Positions 16,105 through 25,309 of a stretch of DNA of 28,102 nucleotides are shown here, one piece after another (within the stretch, counting starts at the first letter, position 1; every line of letters begins with the position of its first letter). The stretch comes from Flavobacterium psychrophilum (GTDB taxonomy: Bacteria; Bacteroidota; Bacteroidia; Flavobacteriales; Flavobacteriaceae): NCBI GenBank assembly GCA_020720185.1, contig DYPB01000005.1, positions 13,138 to 41,239 on the forward strand. Reading direction: 5' to 3'. The notes below the pieces were generated by a model that saw nothing but the letters and a program-made list of their open reading frames with translations, made no database searches and was not told where the DNA came from. The position numbers and the translations under genes were made by a program.

Positions 16105-18690
16105 ATGAATCTGAAAAACCTAACCATTAAAAGTCAAGAGTCAATAGAAAAGGCTCAAGAGATAGCTCAAAATTTTGGGAATCAACAAATCGAAAACGAG
16201 CATGTCTTTTATGCCGTTTTAGAAATAGATCAAAATGTAACACCATTTATTTTAAAGAAATTAAATATTTCGATACCTACATTTAAACAAATTTTAGAAA
16301 AAATTTTAATAAGTTTTCCAAAAGTAACAGGAGGAGAATTAATGTTTTCTAGAGAGGTTTCGGCAATGTTGCAGGAAGCCAATGCTGTTGCAAAAAAAAT
16401 GAATGACGATTTTGTTTCTATCGAACATTTATTAATTGCAATTTTTAAATCAAAAAGCAAAGTTGCACAAGTTTTAAAAGATCAAGGAGTTACAGAAAAA
16501 GCCTTATTAGCTGCTATTGAAGAAATTAGAAAAGGAGAACGAGTAACCTCTGCATCTGCCGAAGACACATATAATGCCTTGAATAAATTTGCAAAAAACC
16601 TTAATGAATTAGCTAAAAATGGAAAACTCGACCCTGTTATTGGTAGAGATGAAGAGATTCGTAGAGTTTTACAAATTTTGACCCGAAGAACGAAAAACAA
16701 TCCTATGCTTGTAGGCGAACCAGGTGTTGGTAAAACTGCCATTGCTGAAGGTTTAGCTCACCGAATTGTTGATAGAGATGTGCCTGAAAATCTGAAAGAT
16801 AAAGTTATTTTTTCTTTAGATATGGGTTCATTAATTGCAGGTGCAAAATATAAAGGAGAATTTGAAGAAAGACTTAAATCAGTTGTAAAAGAAGTTATAG
16901 CATCAAATGGGGAAGTTGTTTTGTTTATAGACGAAATACACACACTTGTTGGTGCTGGCGGTGGCGAAGGAGCAATGGACGCTGCTAATATTTTGAAACC
17001 CGCCTTAGCACGAGGTGAACTTCGAGCTATTGGAGCAACAACATTAGATGAATATCAAAAATATTTTGAAAAAGATAAAGCATTAGAACGCCGTTTTCAG
17101 AAAATTTATATTGATGAACCCGACACAGAAAGTGCCATATCTATATTAAGAGGAATTAAAGAAAAATATGAAACACATCATAAAGTTAGAATCAAAGACG
17201 ATGCGATAATTGCTGCGGTAGAATTATCACAACGCTATATTACCAATAGATTTTTGCCAGATAAAGCAATAGATTTGATAGATGAAGCGGCCTCAAAATT
17301 GAGAATGGAGATAAATTCAAAACCAGAAGAATTAGATGTTTTAGATAGAAAAATAATGCAGTTAGAGATTGAAATTGAAGCTATAAAAAGAGAAAAAGAC
17401 GATGCTAAAATTAAAATACTGGGACTTGATTTGGCAAATTTGAAAGAAGAAAGAAATGAAATTTACACCCGTTGGAAATCAGAAAAAGAGATTATTGATG
17501 GGATTCAAACAGTAAAACATGAGATTGAAGATTTTAAATTTGATGCCGATAGAGCTGAAAAAGAGGGCGATTATGGAAAAGTAGCAGAAATTCGTTACGG
17601 AAAAATTAAAGAAGCACAAGAGAAACTAAATCTTTTGGAAGAAAAAACCAATCAAAATCAAGAAGGATTATTAATAAGAGAAGAAGTAACAGCAGAAGAT
17701 ATTGCCGAAATTATTGCAAAATGGACTGGTATTCCTGTTGCAAAAATGTTACAAAGTGAGAGAGAAAAATTATTAAAATTAGAAGACGAATTACACAAAA
17801 GAGTTGTAGGTCAAGAAGAAGCTATTGAGGCTGTTAGTGATGCCGTTAGACGCAGCAGGGCAGGACTTCAAGATGCAAAAAAACCAATCGGTTCGTTCCT
17901 TTTTTTAGGCACAACAGGGGTCGGAAAAACCGAATTAGCCAAAGCGTTGGCAGTATATCTATTTGACGATGAAAACGCCATGACCAGAATTGATATGAGT
18001 GAATATCAAGAAAAGCATAGTGTGAGCCGATTAATTGGTGCACCTCCAGGATATGTAGGATATGACGAAGGAGGGCAACTTACTGAAGCAGTTCGCAGAA
18101 AACCATATTCGGTAGTATTATTAGACGAAATTGAAAAGGCACATCCCGATTCGTTTAATATTTTGCTCCAAGTTTTGGACGAAGGCCGATTGACAGATAA
18201 TAAAGGAAGGGTTGCCGATTTTAAAAACACAATAATAATAATGACTTCAAATATTGGAAGCCATATTATTCAAGAAAAATTTAAAAATTCAAAAACAATT
18301 GAAATTGCTACAGAAAAAGCGAAGGAAGAAGTACTAGCATTATTACAAGAAACAGTTCGTCCAGAATTTATCAACAGAATTGATGAAGTACTAATGTTTT
18401 CTCCTTTAACAATAGAAAATATTACAAGAATTGTTGATTTACAATTAAAAAATGTTGCAAAAATGCTTGAAAAACAGCATATTAAAATTATATCAACCCC
18501 TGAAGCTATAAAATATCTAGCTACAAAAGGTTACGACCCACAATATGGTGCTAGACCAGTAAAAAGGATTATACAAAGAGAAATACTCAATGAATTGTCT
18601 AAACAAATTTTAGCAGGGAAAATAATTACCGATAATATTATTTTGATTGATTGTTTTGAAGATAGCTTGGTGTTTCAAAATCAAATCTAA
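16105..18690 (+). CDS. clpB: ATP-dependent chaperone ClpB
   Basis: ClpB is a hexameric AAA+ disaggregase that threads aggregated proteins through its pore, working with DnaK. At 861 residues it has full length. It has an N-terminal Clp repeat domain (about 1-145), NBD1 with Walker [10 protein letters not shown] (204-212), a coiled-coil middle domain (about 400-525, [13 protein letters not shown]...), and NBD2 with Walker [10 protein letters not shown] (602-610). The pore loops are visible as [14 protein letters not shown] and [13 protein letters not shown]. The middle domain and the lack of an IGF/IGL ClpP-docking loop separate it from ClpC and ClpA. No CIRCE-like operator is visible upstream. 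It ends at a strong hairpin. Confidence 0.97.
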   Translation: MNLKNLTIKSQESIEKAQEIAQNFGNQQIENEHVFYAVLEIDQNVTPFILKKLNISIPTFKQILEKILISFPKVTGGELMFSREVSAMLQEANAVAKKMNDDFVSIEHLLIAIFKSKSKVAQVLKDQGVTEKALLAAIEEIRKGERVTSASAEDTYNALNKFAKNLNELAKNGKLDPVIGRDEEIRRVLQILTRRTKNNPMLVGEPGVGKTAIAEGLAHRIVDRDVPENLKDKVIFSLDMGSLIAGAKYKGEFEERLKSVVKEVIASNGEVVLFIDEIHTLVGAGGGEGAMDAANILKPALARGELRAIGATTLDEYQKYFEKDKALERRFQKIYIDEPDTESAISILRGIKEKYETHHKVRIKDDAIIAAVELSQRYITNRFLPDKAIDLIDEAASKLRMEINSKPEELDVLDRKIMQLEIEIEAIKREKDDAKIKILGLDLANLKEERNEIYTRWKSEKEIIDGIQTVKHEIEDFKFDADRAEKEGDYGKVAEIRYGKIKEAQEKLNLLEEKTNQNQEGLLIREEVTAEDIAEIIAKWTGIPVAKMLQSEREKLLKLEDELHKRVVGQEEAIEAVSDAVRRSRAGLQDAKKPIGSFLFLGTTGVGKTELAKALAVYLFDDENAMTRIDMSEYQEKHSVSRLIGAPPGYVGYDEGGQLTEAVRRKPYSVVLLDEIEKAHPDSFNILLQVLDEGRLTDNKGRVADFKNTIIIMTSNIGSHIIQEKFKNSKTIEIATEKAKEEVLALLQETVRPEFINRIDEVLMFSPLTIENITRIVDLQLKNVAKMLEKQHIKIISTPEAIKYLATKGYDPQYGARPVKRIIQREILNELSKQILAGKIITDNIILIDCFEDSLVFQNQI

Positions 18691-18708
18691 AAAAGCACTT
18701 AGTTTGAT

Positions 18709-18746
18709 AATGGACGAATTTTTATAAATTAAAATTCGTCCATTTT
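18709..18746 (+). terminator. Hairpin terminator after clpB
   Basis: AATGGACGAATTTT (18709-18722) pairs perfectly with AAAATTCGTCCATT (18731-18744) around an 8-base loop. Only a short T-tract follows. It lies 18 bases past the clpB stop. Confidence 0.7.
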
Positions 18747-18759
18747 GCGTTAAATGTTT

Positions 18760-18767
18760 TACTTTTG
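18760..18767 (+). promoter_or_regulatory. -7 promoter element upstream of the rhodanese-thioredoxin gene
   Basis: TACTTTTG matches TAnnTTTG. It lies just after the clpB hairpin and 55 bases before the next start codon. No correctly spaced -33 TTTG was seen. Confidence 0.45.
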
Positions 18768-18822
18768 TGAACAATATAGACTATTATTAAAATTAACAAT
18801 AAAAATTAAATATTATAAATAG

Positions 18823-19515
18823 ATGAAAAAAATAATTACTATTATTATAAGTTGCACACTATTTGCAAGTAGCAAAGGACAAATAAAGAACGAAATTGTA
18901 ACCCTTGATGAAAAATCTTATGCAGAGAAATTAAAACAAACAAAAAAACCACAACTAATTGATGTAAGAACTCCAGAAGAATTTGCTTCAGGAAAAATTG
19001 ATAATGCTACGAATATCAATATTTTAAGCAATGATTTTACCTCAAAGTCTAAATTATTAGACCGCACAAAACCTGTATTTGTATATTGTAGATCAGGAGC
19101 AAGAAGTTTAAGAGCAGCTGAAAATCTTGCAAAAATGGGTTTCAAAAAAATATACAATTTAGGGGGAGGCATTATAAAATGGAATGCCAAAAAACCAGAA
19201 GAAACATACAAAAAGATTATAGGAATTTGCCCACAAGAATATCAAGAAATGATTAAGGAAAATCCGAAAACAATGATTAGTTTTTATGCAAAATGGAGTG
19301 AACCTTGTAATATTATGCAACCTTACATCATAAAAATGCAAACAGAAATGCAAGACAAAGTAAAAATTGTTAGGTTTGATGCGGATGAAAATAAAACCAT
19401 TTTAGAAGAGCTAAATATCAAAGAGTTACCTGTAACTTTAATCTATGAAAACGGTAAAGAAACCTTTAAACAAATTGGATTTATGAGCGAAGAAGAATTA
19501 AAAAAACAACTATAA
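18823..19515 (+). CDS. Exported rhodanese-thioredoxin fusion protein
   Basis: This 230-residue protein has a likely Sec signal peptide (about 1-20, MKKIITIIISCTLFASSKGQ), a rhodanese domain (about 27-125) with the catalytic loop VYCRSGARS (Cys89), and a thioredoxin-like domain (about 130-230) with cis-Pro203 in ELPVT. The thioredoxin active site, normally WCxPC, reads KWSEPC, so only the C-terminal cysteine (Cys162) remains. It could move sulfane sulfur between the two domains in the periplasm, but a normal dithiol oxidoreductase cycle is unlikely. It starts a probable operon: its TAA overlaps the next ATG by one base. An alternative reading as a lipoprotein (Cys11) is less convincing, because the residues around it do not form a good lipobox. 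Confidence 0.85.
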   Translation: MKKIITIIISCTLFASSKGQIKNEIVTLDEKSYAEKLKQTKKPQLIDVRTPEEFASGKIDNATNINILSNDFTSKSKLLDRTKPVFVYCRSGARSLRAAENLAKMGFKKIYNLGGGIIKWNAKKPEETYKKIIGICPQEYQEMIKENPKTMISFYAKWSEPCNIMQPYIIKMQTEMQDKVKIVRFDADENKTILEELNIKELPVTLIYENGKETFKQIGFMSEEELKKQL

Positions 19516-20189
19516 TGTTATCAAAAAATGCCATCAATTTTATTGAAGATTTAAAACAAAACAACAATATCGAATGGATGCACACCAATAAAAAAAGATA
19601 TGAAAGTTTTAAAAAAGATTACCATTCTTGGATAAATGACTTGTTGTTGCAAATGAAACCACTTGATAAATCTTTAGAATTGTTAGAAGTAAAAAATTGT
19701 ACTTTTCGAATCAATCGAGATATTCGATTTTCTAAAGACAAACAACCTTATAAAACAAATATTGGAATCTGGATGAGTATGGATAAAAACAGCAAAAACG
19801 CACCAGGTTATTATATTCATTATGAGAAAGATAATAGTTTTATTGCAGGTGGTGTTTGGTGTCCAGAACCTGCTGAATTAAAAAAAATCCGTACTGAAAT
19901 TGCATTTTTTCACGATGATTTGTATTCAATATTAAACGATAAAAACTTTAAAGAAGAATTCAAACAATTAACTATAGATGAAAAAAATACACTGAAAAAT
20001 GTTCCAAAAGGTTTTGAAATTGACCATCCAGCTATTGATTTTCTGAAAATGAAAACCTTTACCGCATCACAAAAAATTGAAGATAAAATTTTTACAGATA
20101 CAAATTGCAGTAAAATAATTGCACAAAAAATAATTGCCTTAAAACCGTTGAACGAATTTTTGAATCGAGCTTTATTTACAGAAGAATAA
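19515..20189 (+). CDS. DUF2461 family protein
   Basis: This 224-residue cytoplasmic protein matches DUF2461 (TIGR02453). It opens with NAINFIEDLKQNNNIEWMHTNKKRYE, contains the conserved RINRDIRFSKDKQPYKTNIGIWM and, later, YYIHYEKDNSFIAGGVWCPEP, and ends with a helical C-terminal part. The family is widespread in bacteria and some fungi but has no established biochemical role. The start codon overlaps the stop of the rhodanese-thioredoxin gene (TAATG), so translation is probably coupled. murB follows after 33 bases. Confidence 0.88.
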   Translation: MLSKNAINFIEDLKQNNNIEWMHTNKKRYESFKKDYHSWINDLLLQMKPLDKSLELLEVKNCTFRINRDIRFSKDKQPYKTNIGIWMSMDKNSKNAPGYYIHYEKDNSFIAGGVWCPEPAELKKIRTEIAFFHDDLYSILNDKNFKEEFKQLTIDEKNTLKNVPKGFEIDHPAIDFLKMKTFTASQKIEDKIFTDTNCSKIIAQKIIALKPLNEFLNRALFTEE

Positions 20190-20222
20190 GACCGTTAGAA
20201 ACTATTGATAGTAAAAAAATAG

Positions 20223-21236
20223 ATGAAAATAGAACATAATTTCCCACTAAAATCCTACAATACATTTGGAATAGAAGCCAATGCAGAAGAATTTATTGAG
20301 ATCAATTCTGTCGAGGAACTAAAAACAACTTTGATTGAAAATAAGAAAAAAAATAAATTTATTTTAGGTGGCGGTAGTAATATGCTATTAACTCAAAATA
20401 TTGATGCATTGGTAATTCATATCAATATAAAAGGAAAAAAAATTATAAAAGAAGACACAAATTTTGTTTGGGTTCAGGCTATGGCAGGCGAAAACTGGCA
20501 TGAATTTGTGCTTTGGACTATCAATCAGAATTTTGGAGGTTTAGAAAATATGTCGCTAATTCCAGGAAATGTAGGCACAACTCCTGTACAAAATATAGGA
20601 GCTTATGGTACAGAAATCAAAAATTTTTTGACTCAATGCGAAACTCTAAATATCGACAATCAAACGATTAAAATTTTTGAGAATTCTGCTTGTAAATTTG
20701 GATATAGAGAAAGTATTTTTAAAAATGAAGTAAAAAATCAATACATCATTACTTCGGCAACTTTTAAATTGACGAAGAAAAACCATAAAATAAATATTGC
20801 TTATGGAGATATTACAACAGAATTAACCAAAAAAAGCATAGAAAATCCAACAATAAAACAAGTTAGCGATGCTATAATTGCTATTAGAAAATCAAAACTA
20901 CCAGACCCAAAAGAATTAGGAAATAGTGGTAGTTTTTTCAAAAACCCTATCATTTCAATTGATTTATTTGATAAAGTTAAGGACAAATTTCCAGAAATAA
21001 AATCCTATAAAATATCCGAAACCGAGGTAAAAGTTCCAGCAGCTTGGCTAATTGAAAAAGCAGGTTTTAAAGGAAAACGATTTGGAGATGCAGGTGTACA
21101 TAAAAATCAGGCATTAGTTTTAGTAAATTATGGAAGGGCAACAGGACAAGAAATTCTACAACTTTCAAAAGACATTCAAAATGCTGTTTACCAAATGTTT
21201 GGAATAAAAATTGAACCAGAGGTAAATGTGATTTAG
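20223..21236 (+). CDS. murB: UDP-N-acetylmuramate dehydrogenase
   Basis: MurB is the FAD enzyme that reduces UDP-GlcNAc-enolpyruvate to UDP-MurNAc with NADPH, the second committed step of peptidoglycan synthesis. The 337-residue length and the domain order match type I (E. coli-like) MurB: FAD-binding motif FILGGGSNMLL, SLIPGNVGTTPVQNIGAYGTEI, substrate-binding FGYRESIFK, the proton-donor serine in NSGSFFKNP (Ser237), and a C-terminal AGFKGKRFGDAGVHKNQALVL. The ATG start is directly followed by KIEHNFPLKSYNTFGI, a typical N terminus. It is likely co-transcribed with the two genes before it. Confidence 0.96.
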   Translation: MKIEHNFPLKSYNTFGIEANAEEFIEINSVEELKTTLIENKKKNKFILGGGSNMLLTQNIDALVIHINIKGKKIIKEDTNFVWVQAMAGENWHEFVLWTINQNFGGLENMSLIPGNVGTTPVQNIGAYGTEIKNFLTQCETLNIDNQTIKIFENSACKFGYRESIFKNEVKNQYIITSATFKLTKKNHKINIAYGDITTELTKKSIENPTIKQVSDAIIAIRKSKLPDPKELGNSGSFFKNPIISIDLFDKVKDKFPEIKSYKISETEVKVPAAWLIEKAGFKGKRFGDAGVHKNQALVLVNYGRATGQEILQLSKDIQNAVYQMFGIKIEPEVNVI

Positions 21237-21282
21237 TTTAAAAGAAAAAAGTATTTTTAAATCGTAATTCTTAATTTATTTA

Positions 21283-21897
21283 ATGTACATTCCAGAAATA
21301 TATAAAAACGAAAACCAAGAGCAAATAAATTCATTTATAAACGAAAATGGATTTGCAATTTTGGTCAATCAAGTCGATGGAAAACCTTGGGCAACGCATA
21401 TCCCATTGGTTTTGGATAAAAATGAAAGTGGCAAACCAATTTTGGCAGGACATATTTCAAAAGAAAATTCACAGGCCGAAAGTTTAACAAACGACAGTTT
21501 GGTTTTAGCTGTTTTTTCAGGGCCACATTCCTACATTTCATCATCGTGGTACGATCACGAAAATGTGCCAACTTGGAACTATGTGGCGGTTCATATATAT
21601 GGAAAAATAAAAATTTTGAATTTAGAGCAAACTATAAATTCCTTAAAAAAACTGGTCGATAAATACGAATTTTATTCAAAAAATCCAGTTCGTGTCGAGG
21701 AATTATCTGCCAAAACGATGTTGCAAGCAAGAGGAATTGTTGGTTTTGAAATTGAAATTACCGAAATTCAAGCTGTCAATAAAATGTCGCAAAATCGAGA
21801 TAACAAAAACTACAACAATATCATTTTAGAATTAGAAAAAACAGAAAAGCATAATGAAATACGAATTTCGCAAGAGATGAAAAGAAATTTGGAATAA
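21283..21897 (+). CDS. PaiB-like FMN-binding protein
   Basis: This 204-residue split-barrel protein matches the PaiB (FMN-binding negative transcriptional regulator) family. Motifs seen are the N-terminal MYIPEIYKNEN, ATHIPLVLD, LAGHISKENSQ, then FSGPHSYISSSWYDHENVPTWNYVAVHIYG, and a C-terminal GFEIEITEIQAVNKMSQNR. In Bacillus, PaiB has been linked to repression of sporulation and protease genes, but many homologues are probably FMN or heme-binding enzymes, so regulation should not be assumed. The 38 bases covering its upstream region and first codons (21254-21291) resemble those before the next gene. Confidence 0.88.
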   Translation: MYIPEIYKNENQEQINSFINENGFAILVNQVDGKPWATHIPLVLDKNESGKPILAGHISKENSQAESLTNDSLVLAVFSGPHSYISSSWYDHENVPTWNYVAVHIYGKIKILNLEQTINSLKKLVDKYEFYSKNPVRVEELSAKTMLQARGIVGFEIEITEIQAVNKMSQNRDNKNYNNIILELEKTEKHNEIRISQEMKRNLE

Positions 21898-21936
21898 TTA
21901 TTTGTTTTTAAATTCGTAATTTTTAATTGAAAAATG

Positions 21937-21944
21937 TACATTTG
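21937..21944 (+). promoter_or_regulatory. -7 promoter element upstream of the membrane glycosyltransferase
   Basis: TACATTTG matches TAnnTTTG. It begins right after an in-frame ATG at 21934, so a transcript from it would omit that ATG and favour the ATG at 21961 as the start. No spaced -33 TTTG was found. Confidence 0.4.
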
Positions 21945-21960
21945 CATTTTAAGAATCACT

Positions 21961-23061
21961 ATGCTACTAATCATTTTCTGTATATTTATCTTTATTATAA
22001 CGATTCAATTTTTGTATTTTGTTGTTGTTTTTAGAAAGTTTTCGTTTTCAAAACCAACAATTAATATTTCAAAAGAAGTTTCAGTTTCTGTAATTGTATG
22101 TGCAAAAAATGAAGCCGAAAATGTAAGAAATTTTATTCCAATTCTTGCAGAACAAAATTATAAAAATTACGAAATTGTTCTAATTGATGATGCCTCATCA
22201 GACAAAACACTTGATGTTTTTGAAGCATTTGAGAAACAATATTCGAATATCAAACTCGTTAAGGTTGAAAATAACGAAACTTTTTGGGGAAATAAAAAAT
22301 TTGCCCTGACATTAGGAATAAAAGCAGCAACCAAAGATTACCTTCTTTTTATTGACGCTGATTGTTATCCTGAATCCAAAAACTGGATTTCTATAATGAC
22401 CGCAAATTTCAACAATCAAAAAACAATAGTTTTAGGTTATGGTGCTTACGAAAAAATTAGGGGTTCTTTCTTAAACAAAATTATCCGTTTTGAAACACTA
22501 TTATCTGCAATTCAATATTTTTCTTGGGCAAATTCTGGAAAACCATATATGGGAGTGGGTAGAAATTTAGCCTATAAAAAATCAGAATTTTTTAGAGTAA
22601 ATGGTTTTATTAATCACATGAAAATCCTTTCAGGCGACGATGATTTGTTTGTAAATCAAGCTTCAAATAATTCAAACACAGTTACTTGTTATTCAAAAGA
22701 TAGTTTTACATTATCAAAACCTAAAACTAATTTTAAGGATTGGTTTACTCAAAAAAGAAGGCATATATCAACCGTAAAACACTATAAATTTTTCGATAAA
22801 TTACAATTAATTGTATTTTATATCTCACAAATATCATTTTTTATATTTGCTATTTTGCTTTTATATTTTAATTTCGAATCGACATTTGTAATTAGTTTAA
22901 TAATTTTCAGATATTTATTTTCATGGATAATTTTTGCAAAGGGAGCTAAAAAATTAAACGAGAATGATGTAGTAATTTGGTATCCCATTCTCGAAATTAT
23001 TTTAGTTATTACACAATTAAGATTGTTTTTTGCTAATGTTTTTTCAAAACCAACACCTTGA
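21961..23061 (+). CDS. Membrane-bound family 2 glycosyltransferase
   Basis: This protein of about 366 residues has an N-terminal membrane helix (LLIIFCIFIFIITIQFLYFVVV), a GT-A catalytic domain and two to three C-terminal membrane helices. GT2 motifs are present: VSVIVCAKNEAENV, IVLIDDASSDKT, FIDADCYPES (the DxD metal site), a GDDDLF acceptor-site acidic cluster and QKRRH, a Q-x-x-R-W-like motif. That set suggests a processive or membrane-embedded transferase in polysaccharide or glycolipid synthesis. The acceptor cannot be inferred. An upstream ATG at 21934 would add nine residues; the promoter motif argues for 21961. Its stop overlaps the TTG start of the sigma factor. Confidence 0.83.
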   Translation: MLLIIFCIFIFIITIQFLYFVVVFRKFSFSKPTINISKEVSVSVIVCAKNEAENVRNFIPILAEQNYKNYEIVLIDDASSDKTLDVFEAFEKQYSNIKLVKVENNETFWGNKKFALTLGIKAATKDYLLFIDADCYPESKNWISIMTANFNNQKTIVLGYGAYEKIRGSFLNKIIRFETLLSAIQYFSWANSGKPYMGVGRNLAYKKSEFFRVNGFINHMKILSGDDDLFVNQASNNSNTVTCYSKDSFTLSKPKTNFKDWFTQKRRHISTVKHYKFFDKLQLIVFYISQISFFIFAILLLYFNFESTFVISLIIFRYLFSWIIFAKGAKKLNENDVVIWYPILEIILVITQLRLFFANVFSKPTP

Positions 23062-23606
23062 AAATAAATATTTATATAACAAATGCCCAAAAAGGAGATC
23101 AAGTAAGTTTCACTTTTTTGTTAAATCATTTTTGGAATGAAGTTTATGGATTTATGCTTAAACGAACTGAAAATGAAACCGATGCTGAAGATATAACCGT
23201 TGAAACATTTTCGAAAGCATTTGATAAAATATCGACTTACAACTCTGAATATCAATTCAATACTTGGTTAATTGCTATTGCAAAAAATGTACATATTGAT
23301 ATGCTCCGAAAAAAAAAATCAACACATTTTATAGAAATAATAGACAACGAAGATTACCAAGCCTATAATGTTGCAGACACCACGCCATCTGCAGAAGATG
23401 ATTTAATTACAGAACAGAACTTATCACAATTATTACAATTCATTAAACAGTTGAAACCTCATTATCAAGAGGTTATACAGCTTCGATATTTTCAAGAAAT
23501 GAGTTATCAGGAAATTGCCAATCAATTAAATGAACCTCTTAATAATGTGAAAATCAAATTATTGAGAGCAAAAAAATTATTAGCCGAAATTATTGTTGCC
23601 AAATAA
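23058..23606 (+). CDS. ECF-type RNA polymerase sigma factor
   Basis: This 182-residue sigma-70-family protein has region 2 (SFTFLLNHFWNEVYGFML...ETDAEDITVETFSKAF, then NTWLIAIAKNVHIDMLRKK) and region 4 with a helix-turn-helix (HYQEVIQLRYFQEMSYQEIANQLNEPLNNVKIKLLRAKKLL). Regions 1 and 3 are absent, so it is an ECF sigma factor. The start must be the TTG at 23058, whose last two bases overlap the glycosyltransferase TGA; the next in-frame ATG falls within region 2. The overlap implies translational coupling. No anti-sigma factor or FecR-like gene is adjacent, because the next gene is convergent and only four bases away. Its regulon is unknown. Confidence 0.9.
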   Translation: MKINIYITNAQKGDQVSFTFLLNHFWNEVYGFMLKRTENETDAEDITVETFSKAFDKISTYNSEYQFNTWLIAIAKNVHIDMLRKKKSTHFIEIIDNEDYQAYNVADTTPSAEDDLITEQNLSQLLQFIKQLKPHYQEVIQLRYFQEMSYQEIANQLNEPLNNVKIKLLRAKKLLAEIIVAK

Positions 23607-23610
23607 AAAT

Positions 23611-24561
23611 CTAAACTTCTCCAGCAATTTTATAACTAACTTCGTTGTTTTTAGTTCTTAAAACAATCTCTCCCAAAAATCCTGCTAAAAACAACTGTGT
23701 CCCTAAAACCATGGTTGTCAATGAGATATAAAACCAAGGGTTGTTGGTTACTAAATCATACGGTAGTTTTTGGTAGAGTTTGTATAATTTTGAAATTCCG
23801 ATAAATCCAGCGGAGAAAAAACCAATAAAAAACATTGCTGTTCCCAGTGCTCCAAACAAGTGCATCGGTCTTTTGCCAAATTTAGAAAGGAACCAAATAG
23901 TTATTAAATCTAAAAAACCGTTGATAAAACGGTCTATACCAAATTTTGTTTCACCATATTTTCGTGCCTGATGCTTTACAATTTTTTCACCAATTTTGCC
24001 AAAACCAGCATTTTTTGCTAAAACTGGAATGTAACGATGCATTTCGCCCGAAACTTCTATGTTTTTAACGGTCAGATTTTTATAAGCTTTTAGCCCACAA
24101 TTAAAATCATTTAATTGGACACCCGAAGTTTTTCGAGCCGCCCAATTAAATAATTTTGAAGGTATATTTTTTGCAAAAACAGAATCATATCTTTTCTTTT
24201 TCCAACCCGAAACCAAGTCATATTTTTGATTGACGATCATATCATACAATTCTGGAATCTCTTCAGGATTATCCTGCAAATCAGCATCCATAGTAATTAC
24301 TACATCACCAATAGCTTTAGCAAAACCTGCGTGCAAGGCTTGCGATTTTCCGTAATTTCTTAAAAATTTGATCCCTTTGGACGAATTATTCTCTTTGGAT
24401 AATTGTTCAATAATTGCCCACGATTTATCAGTACTACCATCATCAATAAAGATAATTTCGTACGAATAATTATGAGTTTTCATTACACCAACTATCAGAT
24501 TATGAAGTTCTTGTAATGATTCTGCTTCGTTAAGCAAAGGGATTATTATGGATAGATTCAT
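23611..24561 (-). CDS. GtrB/DPM1-like family 2 glycosyltransferase
   Basis: This 316-residue enzyme has an N-terminal GT-A domain and two C-terminal membrane helices (about 232-256 and 274-297). Motifs are LSIIIPLLNEAESL, IIFIDDGSTDKSW, FLRNYGKSQALHAGF and TMDADLQDNPEEIPEL (the metal-binding D-x-D). This build is typical of GtrB, ArnC or DPM1-like enzymes that move a sugar from a nucleotide to polyprenyl phosphate at the cytoplasmic face. The sugar is not readable from sequence. The start ATG immediately follows the stop of the DUF4199 gene, so the two are co-translated. It converges on the ECF sigma gene with a four-base gap. Confidence 0.9.
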   Translation of the reverse strand: MNLSIIIPLLNEAESLQELHNLIVGVMKTHNYSYEIIFIDDGSTDKSWAIIEQLSKENNSSKGIKFLRNYGKSQALHAGFAKAIGDVVITMDADLQDNPEEIPELYDMIVNQKYDLVSGWKKKRYDSVFAKNIPSKLFNWAARKTSGVQLNDFNCGLKAYKNLTVKNIEVSGEMHRYIPVLAKNAGFGKIGEKIVKHQARKYGETKFGIDRFINGFLDLITIWFLSKFGKRPMHLFGALGTAMFFIGFFSAGFIGISKLYKLYQKLPYDLVTNNPWFYISLTTMVLGTQLFLAGFLGEIVLRTKNNEVSYKIAGEV

Positions 24562-25095
24562 TTATTCGTTATAGGCTGGTTTTGATTTAAAAAATGCTGC
24601 AAGAATTAAACCAAAAATAGAACTAAAAAGTAATGCGAAAAAGTACCCTTTTAATTGTTCTAAAACAGAATATGGGTCATTTTCAGACATTTTTTTTATA
24701 ACTTCTTTTACAGCTTCAGGATTTTCTCCTCCTATTTTTTGCATCACAGAAACGGTTTTCTTAATAAGAATTTCTTTCAAGTTTTCTTTTAGAGAAGGAT
24801 CAATATAATTAAATAGTATAATATTAAAAATAACTCCAAATGCAATTCCAATTACTGCATAAATAAAATATGTTGTAAACGCATCTTTGAATGTAAAAAT
24901 ACCATTTAAGGCTTTTTTCGTTTTTGACATTAAAACAGATGCCAAAGTAATTGATATTGCTAAAGAAAGCAATCCTAACCACCAAGAAGCAAATAAATTA
25001 ACATCAATAATATATATCAATGTAGTAATTAATATTGAAATAATACCTGAAATAACACCAAAAGTAATCCCGTTTTTCTTAATAATTTCATTCAT
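24562..25095 (-). CDS. DUF4199 domain membrane protein
   Basis: This 177-residue protein has four predicted membrane segments, with NGITFGVISGIISILITTLIYIID at the N terminus and FTFKDAFTTYFIYAVIGIAFGVIF in the middle. A charged soluble stretch (about 99-145, with NLKEILIKKTVSVMQKIGG) separates the third and fourth segments. The pattern matches DUF4199, a family of unknown function largely confined to Bacteroidota and often found directly upstream of a GtrB-like glycosyltransferase, as here. The stop and the next start are adjacent, so a shared role in envelope glycosylation is plausible but unproven. A -7 promoter motif lies 25 bases upstream. Confidence 0.82.
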   Translation of the reverse strand: MNEIIKKNGITFGVISGIISILITTLIYIIDVNLFASWWLGLLSLAISITLASVLMSKTKKALNGIFTFKDAFTTYFIYAVIGIAFGVIFNIILFNYIDPSLKENLKEILIKKTVSVMQKIGGENPEAVKEVIKKMSENDPYSVLEQLKGYFFALLFSSIFGLILAAFFKSKPAYNE

Positions 25096-25120
25096 AATTT
25101 TTAAATTTTAAATTAAGTTA

Positions 25121-25128
25121 CAAATATA
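25121..25128 (-). promoter_or_regulatory. -7 promoter element of the DUF4199-glycosyltransferase pair
   Basis: Read on the minus strand, TATATTTG matches TAnnTTTG and lies 25 bases before the start codon. A TTTG further upstream is 13 bases away, too close for a standard -33 element. Confidence 0.4.
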
Positions 25129-25172
25129 AATAATTTATATACAAATTTTATTAAATAAATTAAAAATAAAGA

Positions 25173-25202
25173 TTTGATATTGAAAAAATAATTGTAAATT
25201 TG
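25173..25202 (+). promoter_or_regulatory. Promoter of rpmE2
   Basis: This is the clearest promoter in the window: TTTG at 25173-25176, 18 bases, then TAAATTTG at 25195-25202, matching the Bacteroidota -33/-7 pattern. Transcription should begin near 25209, giving a leader of about 100 bases before the rpmE2 ATG. Confidence 0.7.
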
Positions 25203-25242
25203 CAGTCTTAAAAATAAAAAAAATAATTAAAAAATTATAAAC

Positions 25243-25282
25243 CGTTGATACCTTTATTATTAAAGCATCAAAACGAGGTATA
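25243..25282 (+). promoter_or_regulatory. Candidate structured leader of rpmE2
   Basis: Two hairpins can form but not together. In A, TTGAT (25245-25249) pairs with ATCAA (25267-25271), and inside it CTTT (25252-25255) pairs with AAAG (25262-25265). In B, ATACCT (25248-25253) pairs with AGGTAT (25276-25281). They share bases 25248-25249 and 25252-25253. This arrangement fits autoregulation by L31, as known for other ribosomal-protein leaders, but that is inference. Confidence 0.4.
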
Positions 25283-25309
25283 ATTATCATTAGAAAAAAC
25301 AAATTTACT

